Shown here: positions 26,203 to 35,438 of the stretch, in pieces
Position numbering within the stretch: the first letter of the stretch is position 1
Layout of the letters: the number at the start of each line of letters is the position of its first letter
Origin: Marinobacter halodurans
GTDB lineage: Bacteria; Pseudomonadota; Gammaproteobacteria; Pseudomonadales; Oleiphilaceae
Direction: 5' to 3'
Assembly (NCBI RefSeq): GCF_004327985.1
Contig: NZ_SJDL01000001.1
Span: 124,001 to 188,000 of the forward strand
DNA: 64,000 bases
Position numbers and translations under genes: made by a program
The notes under the pieces: generated by a model
The model's database searches: none
Seen by the model: only the letters and a program-made list of their open reading frames with translations
What the model was told of the DNA's origin: nothing

Positions 26203-27318
26203 TCAGACGTCGATGCGGGCTTCCTTGCCGGCCTCGAAGTAGATGGCACGGCTCAGGTCGATCATCAGCTCGGCGGGTTCGCCGGGGTCCACGGTGTGGT
26301 CCGGATCCAGCCGGCAATGCACCTCGGTGTCGTTGATCCGGATCAGCGCCATCACGTCCGGCCCGGTCGGCTCGGTCACCTCGATCCGGAACTTGCCGGA
26401 TGATGTCGCCTCCTGCCCGGCCTTGTGCGCCAGGGGCTGGGTAATGTGCTCTGGGCGGATACCCAGGTGGATCTCCTTGCCCTCGTAGGCGGCCAGTTTC
26501 TCAGGCAACGGCACATACATCTGGTCGTCATCGGCACTGCGCAGGCTGGCGCGCAGGTTGCCACCGTCGCGCTCCACCTTGAGCGGGATAAAGCTCATGG
26601 CCGGAGAGCCGATGAAGCTGGCCACGTAGCGACAGGACGGACGCTCGTAGATTTCCTTGGGCGAACCCAACTGCAGCAGTTCCCCGTCCTTGATGACGGC
26701 AATCCGGTCCGCCAGCGTCATGGCCTCGATCTGGTCGTGGGTCACGTAGACGATGGTGGTGCCCAGGCGCTGGTGCAGGCGCTTGATTTCCGTGCGCATT
26801 TCCACCCGCAGCTTGGCGTCCAGGTTGGACAGGGGCTCGTCGAACAGGTAGAGCTTGGGACGGCGGGCCAGTGCCCGGCCCATCGCCACCCGCTGCTGCT
26901 GGCCACCGGACAGCTGCGAGGGCTTGCGGTCCAGCAACGGCTCGATCTGCAGCAGTTTGGCCACCCGCGCCACTTCCGCGTCGATCTCTTCCTTGGGCAT
27001 CCGCCGGATCTTCAGGCCGAACGCGATGTTCTCGCGCACGGTCATGGTGGGATACAGAGCATATGACTGGAACACCATCGCGATGTCGCGGTCCTTGGGT
27101 TCGGCGTGCGTCACATCACGGCCGTCGATCAGGATGCTGCCCTCGGTGACGGTTTCCAGGCCGGCAATGCTGTTCATCAGCGTCGACTTGCCGCAGCCGG
27201 AGGGGCCTACGAGGATCAGGAACTCACCGGATTCGATGTTGATATCGATGCCCTTGAGCGTCTCCTGGACAGCGTTACCGTAGGTCTTGCGGATACCCTT
27301 GAGTTGTAATTGTGCCAT
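26203..27318 (-). CDS. gtsD: Sugar ABC transporter ATP-binding protein (MalK/UgpC type)
   Basis: Cytosolic ATPase of 371 residues. Walker A GPSGCGKST is near 39-47, LSGGQQQRVAMGRAL near 135-149, Walker B LYLFDEPLSNLDAKLR follows, and a C-terminal regulatory OB-fold domain (about 245-371) is present as in MalK. It powers the two permeases encoded immediately upstream. In Pseudomonas this gene order belongs to the glucose/mannose transporter GtsABCD; the strong similarity of the binding protein supports glucose. Only 10 bases separate it from gtsC. Confidence 0.9.
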   Translation of the reverse strand: MAQLQLKGIRKTYGNAVQETLKGIDINIESGEFLILVGPSGCGKSTLMNSIAGLETVTEGSILIDGRDVTHAEPKDRDIAMVFQSYALYPTMTVRENIAFGLKIRRMPKEEIDAEVARVAKLLQIEPLLDRKPSQLSGGQQQRVAMGRALARRPKLYLFDEPLSNLDAKLRVEMRTEIKRLHQRLGTTIVYVTHDQIEAMTLADRIAVIKDGELLQLGSPKEIYERPSCRYVASFIGSPAMSFIPLKVERDGGNLRASLRSADDDQMYVPLPEKLAAYEGKEIHLGIRPEHITQPLAHKAGQEATSSGKFRIEVTEPTGPDVMALIRINDTEVHCRLDPDHTVDPGEPAELMIDLSRAIYFEAGKEARIDV

Positions 27319-27328
27319 TGTCAGACCT

Positions 27329-28198
27329 CTAACCTTTAACAGCGCCGGACGTCAGTCCGCGAATGAAATACTTCCCTGCCAGGACATAGACGACCAGTGT
27401 TGGCAGGGCGGCGATCATGGCGGCAGCCATATCGACGTTGTATTCCTTCACACCGGTACTGGTATTGACGAGATTGTTCAGGCCGACGGTGATCGGCTGG
27501 CTGTCGCCGCTGGCAAACACCACCCCGAACAGGAAATCGTTCCAGATCTGGGTGAACTGCCAGATGATGCACACCATGATGATCGGCACGGACATGGGCA
27601 GCAGGATACGCACGAAGATGGTCACGAATCCGGCGCCATCCAGGCGGGCCGCCTTGATCAGCGCGTCCGGCACGCCCACGTAGAAGTTGCGGAAAAACAG
27701 CGTGGTGAAGGCCACACCATAGACCACATGGACGATCACCAGGCCGGTGGTCGTGTTGGCCAAGCCCATTTTGCCCAGGGTCGCGGCCATCGGCAGCAGG
27801 ATCACCTGGAACGGCAGGAAGCAGCCAAACAGCAACAGGCTGAAGAAGATGTCCGAGCCACGGAAGCGCCACTTGGCGAGCACGTAGCCGTTGATCGCGC
27901 CCAGGGCGGTGGAGATCAGGACGGCCGGAACTGCCATCTTGATGGAGTTCCAGAAGAATCCGCTGACCCCATTACACTGCACGCCGGTACAGGCGGAGGA
28001 CCAGGCCTTGATCCAGGCGTCGACGGACCAGACTTCCGGGAAGCTCATCAGGTTGCCCGAGCGGATATCGCCGGTGGTCTTGAAACTGGTGATGATCATG
28101 ATGAACACCGGAATCAGGTAAGCCACACACGCCAGCAGCAGCGTGGCATAGATCAGGATCCGGCTGGGGGTGAGTTTCTTCTCTGCGTGACTAGCCAT
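27329..28198 (-). CDS. gtsC: Carbohydrate ABC transporter permease (MalG type)
   Basis: Inner-membrane protein of 289 residues with six helices and the MalG-type EAA loop (DALIKAARLDGAGFVTIFVRILLPMSVP near 190-215). It pairs with the MalF-type permease, whose gene it overlaps by 8 bases, and forms the sugar channel. The extended periplasmic loop near 80-100 contains two Cys (ACTGVQCNGVSG). Confidence 0.9.
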   Translation of the reverse strand: MASHAEKKLTPSRILIYATLLLACVAYLIPVFIMIITSFKTTGDIRSGNLMSFPEVWSVDAWIKAWSSACTGVQCNGVSGFFWNSIKMAVPAVLISTALGAINGYVLAKWRFRGSDIFFSLLLFGCFLPFQVILLPMAATLGKMGLANTTTGLVIVHVVYGVAFTTLFFRNFYVGVPDALIKAARLDGAGFVTIFVRILLPMSVPIIMVCIIWQFTQIWNDFLFGVVFASGDSQPITVGLNNLVNTSTGVKEYNVDMAAAMIAALPTLVVYVLAGKYFIRGLTSGAVKG

Positions 28199-29120
28199 TG
28201 CGTTGTCCCCTCAGTTCCGAATACAGGTAAGGCACCAGGATCGCCAGCAGCATGGCCAGCATCATGATGGAACTGGCGGCCCCCAGGCCCATCTGGCCCC
28301 GGGTGAACGTGAATGAATACATGAACATGGCCGGCAGGTCGGAGGCATAGCCCGGACCACCGGACGTCATCGCCATGACCAGGTCGAAGCTCTTGATGGC
28401 AATATGCGCCAGCACCATCACCGAGCTGAAGAACACCGGCCGCATCGACGGCAGCACGATCCGCAGGTAGATCCGCGGCAGGCTCGCCCCGTCAACCCGG
28501 GCCGCGTTGATGATGGCCGGATCGATGCCCCGCAGGCCGGCCAGGAACAGCGCCATGACGAAGCCGGACGCCTGCCAGACGGCGGCGATGACGATGGTGT
28601 AGATCACCATGTTGGGATTGGTCAGCCAGTCGAACTGGAAGCTGGTCCACCCCCAGTCGTGCATGAGCTTCTCCAGCCCCAGACTGGGATTGAGAATCCA
28701 CTGCCACACGGTCCCGGTCACGATCATGGACAGGGCCAACGGATACAGGTAAATCGTGCGGATCACGCCCTCGTTGCGAATGCGCTGATCCAGCAGGATC
28801 GCCAGGAAACAGCCGATCGCCAGGCAGCAGAAGATGAACAGAAAGCCGAATATGGCCAGATTGGTACAGGCGGTCAGCCAGCGGGCATTGCCGAACAGAC
28901 GCACGTACTGGTCAAAGCCCACGAATTCGTAGCTGGGCAGGAAAGTGGAGCCGGTGAACGACAGGACACCGGTCCAGAACATGAACCCGTAGATGCCAAC
29001 AAGCGCCATGGCAGCCGTCGGCGCAAGCGCCAATTTGGGCAACCATTGTTGTAAACGCTGGGTCAGTCGGCCACGGGCGGGCTGGGATGTCGTTTCCGAC
29101 ACCACACCAGAGTGAGCCAT
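28191..29120 (-). CDS. gtsB: Carbohydrate ABC transporter permease (MalF type)
   Basis: Inner-membrane protein of 309 residues with about six helices and the EAA loop (DPAIINAARVDGASLPRIYLRIVLPSM near 205-230). It lacks the extra periplasmic domain of E. coli MalF, as usual for this subgroup. Translation starts at 29120 after a GAGTTCTCACC-type weak site; 76 bases with a strong hairpin separate it from the binding-protein gene. Confidence 0.9.
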   Translation of the reverse strand: MAHSGVVSETTSQPARGRLTQRLQQWLPKLALAPTAAMALVGIYGFMFWTGVLSFTGSTFLPSYEFVGFDQYVRLFGNARWLTACTNLAIFGFLFIFCCLAIGCFLAILLDQRIRNEGVIRTIYLYPLALSMIVTGTVWQWILNPSLGLEKLMHDWGWTSFQFDWLTNPNMVIYTIVIAAVWQASGFVMALFLAGLRGIDPAIINAARVDGASLPRIYLRIVLPSMRPVFFSSVMVLAHIAIKSFDLVMAMTSGGPGYASDLPAMFMYSFTFTRGQMGLGAASSIMMLAMLLAILVPYLYSELRGQRNG

Positions 29121-29150
29121 GGTGAGAACTCCTCAACCGTTATCGGTCAG

Positions 29151-29180
29151 CGGATGGGGCACAGGCCAGCGCCCCATCCG
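29151..29180 (-). terminator. Intercistronic stem-loop between gtsA and gtsB
   Basis: A perfect 10-bp stem CGGATGGGGC / GCCCCATCCG has a 10-base loop in the gap between the binding-protein and permease genes. Such hairpins stabilise the upstream mRNA or partly terminate, giving more binding protein than permease. No T-run follows. Confidence 0.7.
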
Positions 29181-29196
29181 GTCTTGCAGGGTTAGA

Positions 29197-30447
29197 TCAG
29201 AGCGCGGACTGGACAGCAGAAGCCAACTGCTTGGCAGTCGCCTCGGGATCCGCATCCTTGGTGTTGAAGAAGTTCGTGATCACATCAAAGATCTGGCCCT
29301 GGACGGCACTGGTGGTCGCCATGCCGTGCGCCATGCTCGGTACCAGGCCGCCGTTCTCGGCGGTGGCCTTGAAGGCCTTCATGGATGCCTTGGCGCAATC
29401 GTCAAAGCTGGCCATGTCCACGTCGGTCCGAACCGGGATGGAACCCTTGGCCTTGTTGAAGATGGTCTGGAACTTCGGACGCAGGATGGTGCGGGCCAGA
29501 TCCATCTGGGCTTTCTCGTTGGCCTCGTTGTTCAGCTTGAACATGGCCAGGGAGTCGATATTGAAGGTGAAGGATCCTTCGGTGCCCGGAGCCGGAACGC
29601 ACTCGTAGTCCTTACCGGCCACCTTGTCGGCCGCCGTGAACTCGCCCTTGGCCCAGTCGCCCATGATCTGCATGGCGGCGTCGCCGTTGATGACCATCTT
29701 GGTGGCCACGTTCCAGTCACGACCAACCGCGTTCGGGTCGATGTAGTCGCGGATCTTGTGGAACTTGGTCAGCGCCTCGACCATTTTCGGGCCGGACAGC
29801 ACGTCCATATCGTGATTCACGAAAGCCGCGGTGTAGTCCTTGGGACCCAACTCCGCCAGGGCAACGGCCTCGAACACAGTCGCGTCCTGCCAGGCCTGAC
29901 CACCGTGGGCCAGCGGGATGATGCCGGCCGCCTTGATCTTGTCAGCGACCTCAAAGAACTCGTCCCAGGTGTGCGGGACTTCGACACCGACTTTCTTGAA
30001 CACGTCGGGGTTGACCCACAGCCAGTTGACCCGGTGTACGTTGACCGGAACGGCCACGTAATGGCCTTCATACTTCATGATGTCGGAAACAATCGGCGGC
30101 AGGACCTGATCCCATTTCTCTTCCTTGGCCACGTCATCGAGATTGGTCAGGAAGCCCAGCTTGGCCCACTCCTGGATGTCGTGGCCCTTGATCTGGGCCG
30201 CGGCCGGGGGGTTGCCAGATACTGCGCGTGTCTTGAGGACGGTCATGGCGGCTTCACCACCACCACCGGCGACAGCGAAGTCTTTCCAGGTGTGACCCTG
30301 CTCTTCCATCATTTCCTTGAGGACACCCATGGCCTTGGCCTCGCCACCGGATGTCCACCAGTGGAGCACCTCGACCTGGCCGGCGTGCGCCGGGGAAAGC
30401 ACAAAACTCAGGCCGATAGCGGCCAGTAAATGCCTGATCGGTTTCAT
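29197..30447 (-). CDS. gtsA: Glucose/mannose ABC transporter substrate-binding protein
   Basis: Periplasmic binding protein of 416 residues with a signal peptide (about 1-22, ending SPAHAG). The mature start [15 protein letters not shown] and the block [22 protein letters not shown] are near those I remember from Pseudomonas GtsA. Start ATG 30447 has AAGGTG upstream. It captures glucose or a related hexose for GtsBCD. The regulators GtrS/GltR are encoded just upstream in the same direction, with a 184-base control region between. Confidence 0.9.
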   Translation of the reverse strand: MKPIRHLLAAIGLSFVLSPAHAGQVEVLHWWTSGGEAKAMGVLKEMMEEQGHTWKDFAVAGGGGEAAMTVLKTRAVSGNPPAAAQIKGHDIQEWAKLGFLTNLDDVAKEEKWDQVLPPIVSDIMKYEGHYVAVPVNVHRVNWLWVNPDVFKKVGVEVPHTWDEFFEVADKIKAAGIIPLAHGGQAWQDATVFEAVALAELGPKDYTAAFVNHDMDVLSGPKMVEALTKFHKIRDYIDPNAVGRDWNVATKMVINGDAAMQIMGDWAKGEFTAADKVAGKDYECVPAPGTEGSFTFNIDSLAMFKLNNEANEKAQMDLARTILRPKFQTIFNKAKGSIPVRTDVDMASFDDCAKASMKAFKATAENGGLVPSMAHGMATTSAVQGQIFDVITNFFNTKDADPEATAKQLASAVQSAL

Positions 30448-30631
30448 AGGTTGGCACCTTGTTGTTGTTGTGAATGTCATTTTTTCGCTGTCAGCGCTCG
30501 ACAACGTCATTCGAGTCTATGGCAAGGGGCAAAAGCCTGACGTATCAAAGTGCAAGGTCAATGTAACCGGATCGATACATTGACCTGAAACGCAGCAACT
30601 GCAAGGCTCGGCCCCGGACAGGCCAGGAGGA

Positions 30632-32089
30632 TTAATCCGGATTCCGCGGCAGGATCAGCGTCAACCGCAACCCACGCTGTTCCCGGTTGGAGGCTTCGAC
30701 ATCCCCCCCGTGGGCGTGGGCGATCGCCCGGGCAATACCCAGGCCAAGCCCTTCTCCCGGCGCGCTGGGTGACGCCCGGTAGTAGGGCTCGAAGATCTTC
30801 TTGAGCTGGTCCGGCGGCAGCCCCGGCCCCTCGTCCTCGAAATGCAGGGTCAAGGTCGTGGGGGAATCCTCGATACGGATCGTGACCCGTTCCCCGTATT
30901 TTAGCGCATTATCGAACAGGTTCCCGATGCATCGCCGAAGCGCCAGCGGCTTGCAACGGTACGGCCGTCGGGCCCGCCCCTCCAGAGAGACCTTGCCCGG
31001 CGTGCGGGCGGCCGGTTCAGTGACCTGGTCGATCAGGCCATGCACGTCCACCGACTCCATATTTTCATAGATGTCGTTGTCCTTGACCGACTGCAGCGCG
31101 CTCTTCACCAGCAGATCCAACTCCTGGAGATCCTTCTCGAATTTGGAACGCAGCATCTCATCGTCAAGCAGTTCGCTGCGCAGGCGCAGGCGGGTGATCG
31201 GCGTTTTCAAGTCGTGGGACACGGAGGTGAACAACTGCTCGCGATCCTTCAGGTAGCGCTGGATCCGGTCCCGCAGCGTGTTGAAGGCCCGTGTGACGGC
31301 AACCACCTCACTGCTGCCCCGCTCCGCCAGCGGCGGGCGATCGTCGTCAAACGGCATTTCCCGGGCGGCCCGGGCCAGCCGTCGCAGCGGCCGGGTCTGC
31401 CAGCGCACCAGCAGGGCGATGAAGGTCAGCAGGAAAATGGTCAACAGGCCAATGAAGAAGATCTGCTGTTTGGGCAGGCCGCTGTTGTCCTCGAGCGACA
31501 CATAGGGCGCTGGCAGCGGCGTCGCCAGATACAGCCACTCATCGGGGGCGATCTCGATCTGCGTCACCAGCACCGGCGGATTGATCGGATCAAGGTTGAG
31601 CGCGTAATTGGCCCAGGAGGGCGGCAGATCCGTCAGCTTCATCTGGCTGTTGAGGATGCGCAGATCCTCCGGCGCCACGAACTCCACCCGAATGGGCAGA
31701 TCGCCGCCAATGCGCTCCCGCAGCACCTCGGACACTGCATCCACCACCTCCGCCTTGCGGGACGTATCCGGCAACGGCTTCAGGGCGATTTCCCGCTCGT
31801 TCAGGGAGACGAAAAAGCGCGTACCGCCCATGTTGCGCAACTGCTCCAGCACGATATGCCGGTATTCCAGCGGCAACGACTTGAAAAAGCGGACCGTCGC
31901 CGCCGCGGAATAGGCCAGATTGCGACTGCTGTTGATCAGCCCGGCGGTTTCCTGGGCGCGGAAGGTGGTGTACCAGAATGCGGTGGAGATCCCCTGGGCC
32001 AGCACCACCGCAACCAGGGTCAACAACAGCATCCGCGTCAGCAGGGACTGGGGCCGGATGCGCTGGAACAGGGCCCGGACTTTACTCAT
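30632..32089 (-). CDS. gtrS: Sensor histidine kinase (GtrS-like)
   Basis: Inner-membrane kinase of 485 residues. TM1 (about 18-38), a periplasmic sensor region (40-208), TM2 (about 209-229), HAMP (230-283) and the dimerisation domain with H292 (SVSHDLKTPITRLR) are in order; the ATPase part has NLFDNALKYG and FEDEGPGLPP. It is placed between its response regulator gene and the gts transporter, as in Pseudomonas, where GtrS responds to glucose metabolites such as 2-ketogluconate or 6-phosphogluconate. It overlaps the regulator gene by 8 bases. Confidence 0.85.
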   Translation of the reverse strand: MSKVRALFQRIRPQSLLTRMLLLTLVAVVLAQGISTAFWYTTFRAQETAGLINSSRNLAYSAAATVRFFKSLPLEYRHIVLEQLRNMGGTRFFVSLNEREIALKPLPDTSRKAEVVDAVSEVLRERIGGDLPIRVEFVAPEDLRILNSQMKLTDLPPSWANYALNLDPINPPVLVTQIEIAPDEWLYLATPLPAPYVSLEDNSGLPKQQIFFIGLLTIFLLTFIALLVRWQTRPLRRLARAAREMPFDDDRPPLAERGSSEVVAVTRAFNTLRDRIQRYLKDREQLFTSVSHDLKTPITRLRLRSELLDDEMLRSKFEKDLQELDLLVKSALQSVKDNDIYENMESVDVHGLIDQVTEPAARTPGKVSLEGRARRPYRCKPLALRRCIGNLFDNALKYGERVTIRIEDSPTTLTLHFEDEGPGLPPDQLKKIFEPYYRASPSAPGEGLGLGIARAIAHAHGGDVEASNREQRGLRLTLILPRNPD

Positions 32090-32798
32090 TCTCGTAACTG
32101 ACGGTAGCCGTGAGCATGTAGCCCGCGCCGCGCACCGTGCGGATCAGCTTGGGCTGGCGGCCCTTGTCCCCCAACCGGTGCCGCAACCGCGACACGGCCA
32201 CGTCAACCACCCGGTCCAGCGGATCGGCTTCTCGCCCGCGGGTAACGCCGGCGATGGTGTCGCGATCGAGAATGCTGTTGGCGTGATCCACGAACAGCTT
32301 GAGCAACGCGAAATCCGCCCCGGACAGGCTGATGCGCTGCCCGCCCTGGTCATTCAGCTCGTGGGTCTGACAATCCAGCCGCCACTGGGCGAACCGGACG
32401 TAGCGCCGGAACCCCTGCTGGCTCAACTGGGAACGCCGCAACAGCGCCTTGATCCGGGCCTGGAGTTCCCGGGCGCTGAAGGGTTTGGCGATGTAGTCGT
32501 CCGCGCCGAGTTCAAGACCGATCACCTTGTCGGTTTCGTCGGAACTGGCGGTCAGCATGATGATGGGCAGGGCGAAATGATCCCGCACCCAGCGACACAG
32601 GGTGAAGCCGTCGTCGCCGGGCAGCATGATGTCCAGGATCAGCACATCCGGCAGACAGTCATCCATGGCGGCCCGCATGGCCTCGCCATCGGAAGCGGTC
32701 CGCACGTGATAGCCGGCCTGCCCGAGAAAGGTCTGTAGCAATTCGCAGATGTCTTCATCGTCATCCACGACCAATACGGAATGGGTTACTGCAGTCAT
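32082..32798 (-). CDS. gltR: OmpR-family response regulator (GltR-like)
   Basis: Cytosolic regulator of 238 residues. The receiver domain has VVDDDED (10-16), phospho-acceptor D56 (LILDIMLPG) and K near 105; the C-terminal winged helix (about 140-235) ends VRTVRGAGYMLTATV. It probably controls glucose uptake genes, including gtsABCD downstream. The gene heads the gltR-gtrS pair and is divergent from the 33053 gene. Confidence 0.87.
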   Translation of the reverse strand: MTAVTHSVLVVDDDEDICELLQTFLGQAGYHVRTASDGEAMRAAMDDCLPDVLILDIMLPGDDGFTLCRWVRDHFALPIIMLTASSDETDKVIGLELGADDYIAKPFSARELQARIKALLRRSQLSQQGFRRYVRFAQWRLDCQTHELNDQGGQRISLSGADFALLKLFVDHANSILDRDTIAGVTRGREADPLDRVVDVAVSRLRHRLGDKGRQPKLIRTVRGAGYMLTATVSYENE

Positions 32799-32974
32799 TG
32801 CGCGAAGCCGATTGTGTCCGTTGTTATTTTGAGGTGCCTTCGGTCAGGGCCTGTTGCCACCGGCCCTGTGCCCGGCAACACACTATGTCCTCTGTTCCGT
32901 CACCTGTCCAGACAGGCGGGTCATGCAGCGCAATGCGGCCATGGCCCGAACCGTGTCCCGAGTCGCACGGGTGT

Positions 32975-32988
32975 TTGAGGTACATCAA
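32975..32988. promoter_or_regulatory. FNR/ANR-type box
   Basis: TTGAGGTACATCAA keeps both FNR half-sites (TTGA-N6-TCAA). Its centre is 71 bases before the start codon at 33053, compatible with activation at -41.5 and a short leader. Confidence 0.75.
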
Positions 32989-33052
32989 TATTTCCGGACT
33001 GAAACCAGACATGCTCATGACAGATCCCACCACTGGACTCTGGAGAAACACC

Positions 33053-33469
33053 ATGAGCGTTCATGCAGGCGTCTGGCTCGATCACAGGAAAGCGATTGTC
33101 ATCCGGCTGACAGACAGTCACCCCCGGGTCACCATCGTGGAGTCGCAGGCACGGCGGCCGTCGAAATCATCCGGCGGACAGCGCCAGAAGGAACCCTTCG
33201 GCCATCAGGACGTGGTGGCCGAAGATCACCGGGATCGCCGCTATCAGCAGGCATTGAACCGGTATTTTGAGGATATCTCGAACCACCTCGCCGGGGCTGA
33301 AGCGCTTCTGCTATTCGGCCCCGGCGAGGCCAAGAAGAACTATCACCACTTTCTTCAGGACCATCCGCAATATCCATTTACCGTTAGGGATGTGCAGGCC
33401 GCGAGCGCTATGTCACCCTCCGAGGCATCGACCCACGTACAACATTACTTCCATAAGGTCCCGCATTGA
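33053..33469 (+). CDS. Small eRF1-domain-like (baeRF/translational machinery type) protein
   Basis: Soluble protein of 138 residues. It begins MSVHAGVWLDHRKAIVIRL, an opening typical of small proteins annotated as translational machinery or host-attachment (bacterial eRF1-like) proteins, and contains HLAGAEALLLFGPGEAKKNYHHFL, the helix-strand pair of that fold. A catalytic role is not evident. Its promoter carries an FNR-type box, so it belongs to the low-oxygen set; in denitrifiers similar genes sit with Hsp20 and universal-stress genes. The family call is moderate. Confidence 0.65.
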   Translation: MSVHAGVWLDHRKAIVIRLTDSHPRVTIVESQARRPSKSSGGQRQKEPFGHQDVVAEDHRDRRYQQALNRYFEDISNHLAGAEALLLFGPGEAKKNYHHFLQDHPQYPFTVRDVQAASAMSPSEASTHVQHYFHKVPH

Positions 33470-33520
33470 TCACGACGCCGGGCGTTCGGCCATTCTGGTC
33501 GACCGCCCGGATTCCGTAGT

Positions 33521-33964
33521 TCAGGATTCAACCGTAATACGCTTGGCCGGTTTGGCTTCTTCGCGAGGCACGATAATTTCAAGCACCCCGTTATTGACCT
33601 TGGCCTTGATTTTGTCGGAATCGATACTGCCCGGCAGGGAAAGGCGCCGATAGAAGGACCCGCTGAAACGCTCGACCCGCTGAAAACCGTTCTCTTCGGA
33701 CTTCTTCTCTTCGTTTCGGGAGCCCTGAATCGTCAACATGCCTTTATCCAGCCGCACGTCGATATCTTTTGGATCGACCCCGGGCACATCAGCGCGGATT
33801 TTATAGTGCCCTTTTTCCGCTTTGACATCGATAGCCGGCGCCCACCCGGGTTCCAGCATCATCATGTCGTCGTCCAGCTCGTCCCACCGATTGAAACGCA
33901 TCAACTGGTTGATTTCATTCTGGAGGCGCATCAATGCACCGTTCGTTGTTGTCAGTAATCCCAT
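33521..33964 (-). CDS. Hsp20/alpha-crystallin family small heat shock protein
   Basis: Cytosolic holdase chaperone of 147 residues. The alpha-crystallin domain (about 45-137) begins WAPAIDVKAEKGHYKIRADVPG and contains MLTIQGSRNEEK and RLSLPGSIDSDKIKAKVNNGVLEI; the C-terminus KPAKRITVES includes the IxV-type tail for oligomer contact. It is divergent from the erythromycin-esterase gene and shares an FNR-type box with it (34036-34049). Convergent with the 33053 gene. Confidence 0.93.
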   Translation of the reverse strand: MGLLTTTNGALMRLQNEINQLMRFNRWDELDDDMMMLEPGWAPAIDVKAEKGHYKIRADVPGVDPKDIDVRLDKGMLTIQGSRNEEKKSEENGFQRVERFSGSFYRRLSLPGSIDSDKIKAKVNNGVLEIIVPREEAKPAKRITVES

Positions 33965-34035
33965 GACATCGATCTCCTAAAAAAACACCCTGTACAGGCG
34001 ACTCTTTTATTCTGGATCGCGCCATCCACCGTTGT

Positions 34036-34049
34036 TTGAGATAGATCAA
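34036..34049. promoter_or_regulatory. FNR/ANR-type box in a divergent promoter
   Basis: TTGAGATAGATCAA, near-consensus FNR site between Hsp20 and the erythromycin-esterase gene. On the minus side an AGAATA -10-like element (34008-34013) lies at class II distance, so oxygen limitation probably induces Hsp20 and perhaps the other gene. Confidence 0.8.
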
Positions 34050-34119
34050 CATTCCGGCTCCGCTTCAGTTCAGGCTGAAAGGATGAGCAGAACGTCGTTT
34101 CGACAACGGGGGAAAACAC

Positions 34120-35433
34120 ATGGACACCCAACTCTCAAAAGCGGCACTGACAACCCGGCTGGCCAAAGCCTGCATCCCGTTCCGGGAAATTGCCGACCTG
34201 CCGCTTAGCGGGTTAATGCGGCGTATTGGCGATGCGCGGGTGGTGATGATCGGTGAGTCCTCTCACGGCACCTCCGAGTTTTACGAGACTCGTGCCAAGA
34301 TCACCCGGGCCCTGATCGAACGCGGTCATTTCAGCTTCGTGGCCATCGAGGGGGACTGGCCGGATGCCTCGCGCATCGACCACTACGTGCGTCACAAGGA
34401 ATACCCGGCGTCAGAGTGGACCGCCTTTGCCCGCTTCCCCACCTGGATGTGGCGCAACGAGGAGGTAAGACGGTTCGTGGACTGGCTCAGAGGCTGGAAC
34501 AGCACGCACGTCCTGCCGACCCGTGTCGCCTTCCACGGTCTCGACCTCTACAGCCTGTACACCTCGATCCATGAAGTGATCCGTTTCCTGCGGGATCACG
34601 ACCCGGTCACCGCCAACCAGGCCCTGCATCGCTACCAGTGCCTGCTGCCCTATCGGGACGATCCGATCGAGTACGCCCGTTCGGCCATCCAGCCGGGCTT
34701 CCGAAGCTGCGAGAACGCCATCCTGGAAACCCTCCGCACCCTGTACGAACACCACCGGCAGTTGGAAGCCCATGACGGTGAACGGGTGTTCGACATGCTG
34801 CAGAACGCCAACCTGGTGGCGAGCGCCGAGGAGTACTACCGCACGATGTTCTTCTCGGAAAACAACGCCTGGAACCTCCGCGATACCCACATGTTCGCAA
34901 CGCTGGAACGGCTGTTGGCCCACTATGGCGAGGGTAGTCGGGGCATCGTCTGGGCGCACAACTCCCACGTCGGCGACAGCGACGCTACGGACATGGGAAG
35001 ACGCGGGGAATTCAATATCGGCCGACTCGCCCGGGCCCGTTTCGGCGATCAGATGTTCAATATTGGCTTCGGTACGGATACCGGCACGGTGGCAGCCGCC
35101 TCCGACTGGGGCGCCCGCATGGAAATCAAGTCCGTGCGCCCGGCCCTGCCCGGCAGTTACGAACGCCTGTTCCACGACAGCGGCATCGAGCGGGCCCTGC
35201 TGCCCTTACGTCATGGCGATCCCGAACTCATCTACCACTTGCGGCACCAATACCTGCAGCGGGCCATCGGCGTGATCTACCGGCCACAGACGGAACGACA
35301 AAGCCACTACTACCACGCCAGCCTGCCGGACCAGTTCGATGAATTCGTCTGGTTCGATCGAACCCAGGCGGTCACCCCACTCACCACGACGGCCATCAAG
35401 GGGATGCCCGACACCTATCCGTTCGGCGTGTAG
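34120..35433 (+). CDS. Erythromycin esterase family protein
   Basis: Cytosolic hydrolase-fold protein of 437 residues. The catalytic frame of the family is present: E46 and H49 in GESSHGTSEF, R58, and E77 in FVAIEGDWPD, plus WAHNSHVGDSDATDMG near 280-298. Spacing equals that of EreB (E43, H46, R55, E74) with a constant shift of three. Macrolide resistance is not implied: many environmental members, often near phosphoribosyltransferases and stress genes, have unknown substrates. The FNR box upstream places it in the low-oxygen set. Confidence 0.86.
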   Translation: MDTQLSKAALTTRLAKACIPFREIADLPLSGLMRRIGDARVVMIGESSHGTSEFYETRAKITRALIERGHFSFVAIEGDWPDASRIDHYVRHKEYPASEWTAFARFPTWMWRNEEVRRFVDWLRGWNSTHVLPTRVAFHGLDLYSLYTSIHEVIRFLRDHDPVTANQALHRYQCLLPYRDDPIEYARSAIQPGFRSCENAILETLRTLYEHHRQLEAHDGERVFDMLQNANLVASAEEYYRTMFFSENNAWNLRDTHMFATLERLLAHYGEGSRGIVWAHNSHVGDSDATDMGRRGEFNIGRLARARFGDQMFNIGFGTDTGTVAAASDWGARMEIKSVRPALPGSYERLFHDSGIERALLPLRHGDPELIYHLRHQYLQRAIGVIYRPQTERQSHYYHASLPDQFDEFVWFDRTQAVTPLTTTAIKGMPDTYPFGV

Positions 35434-35438
35434 GGTCG

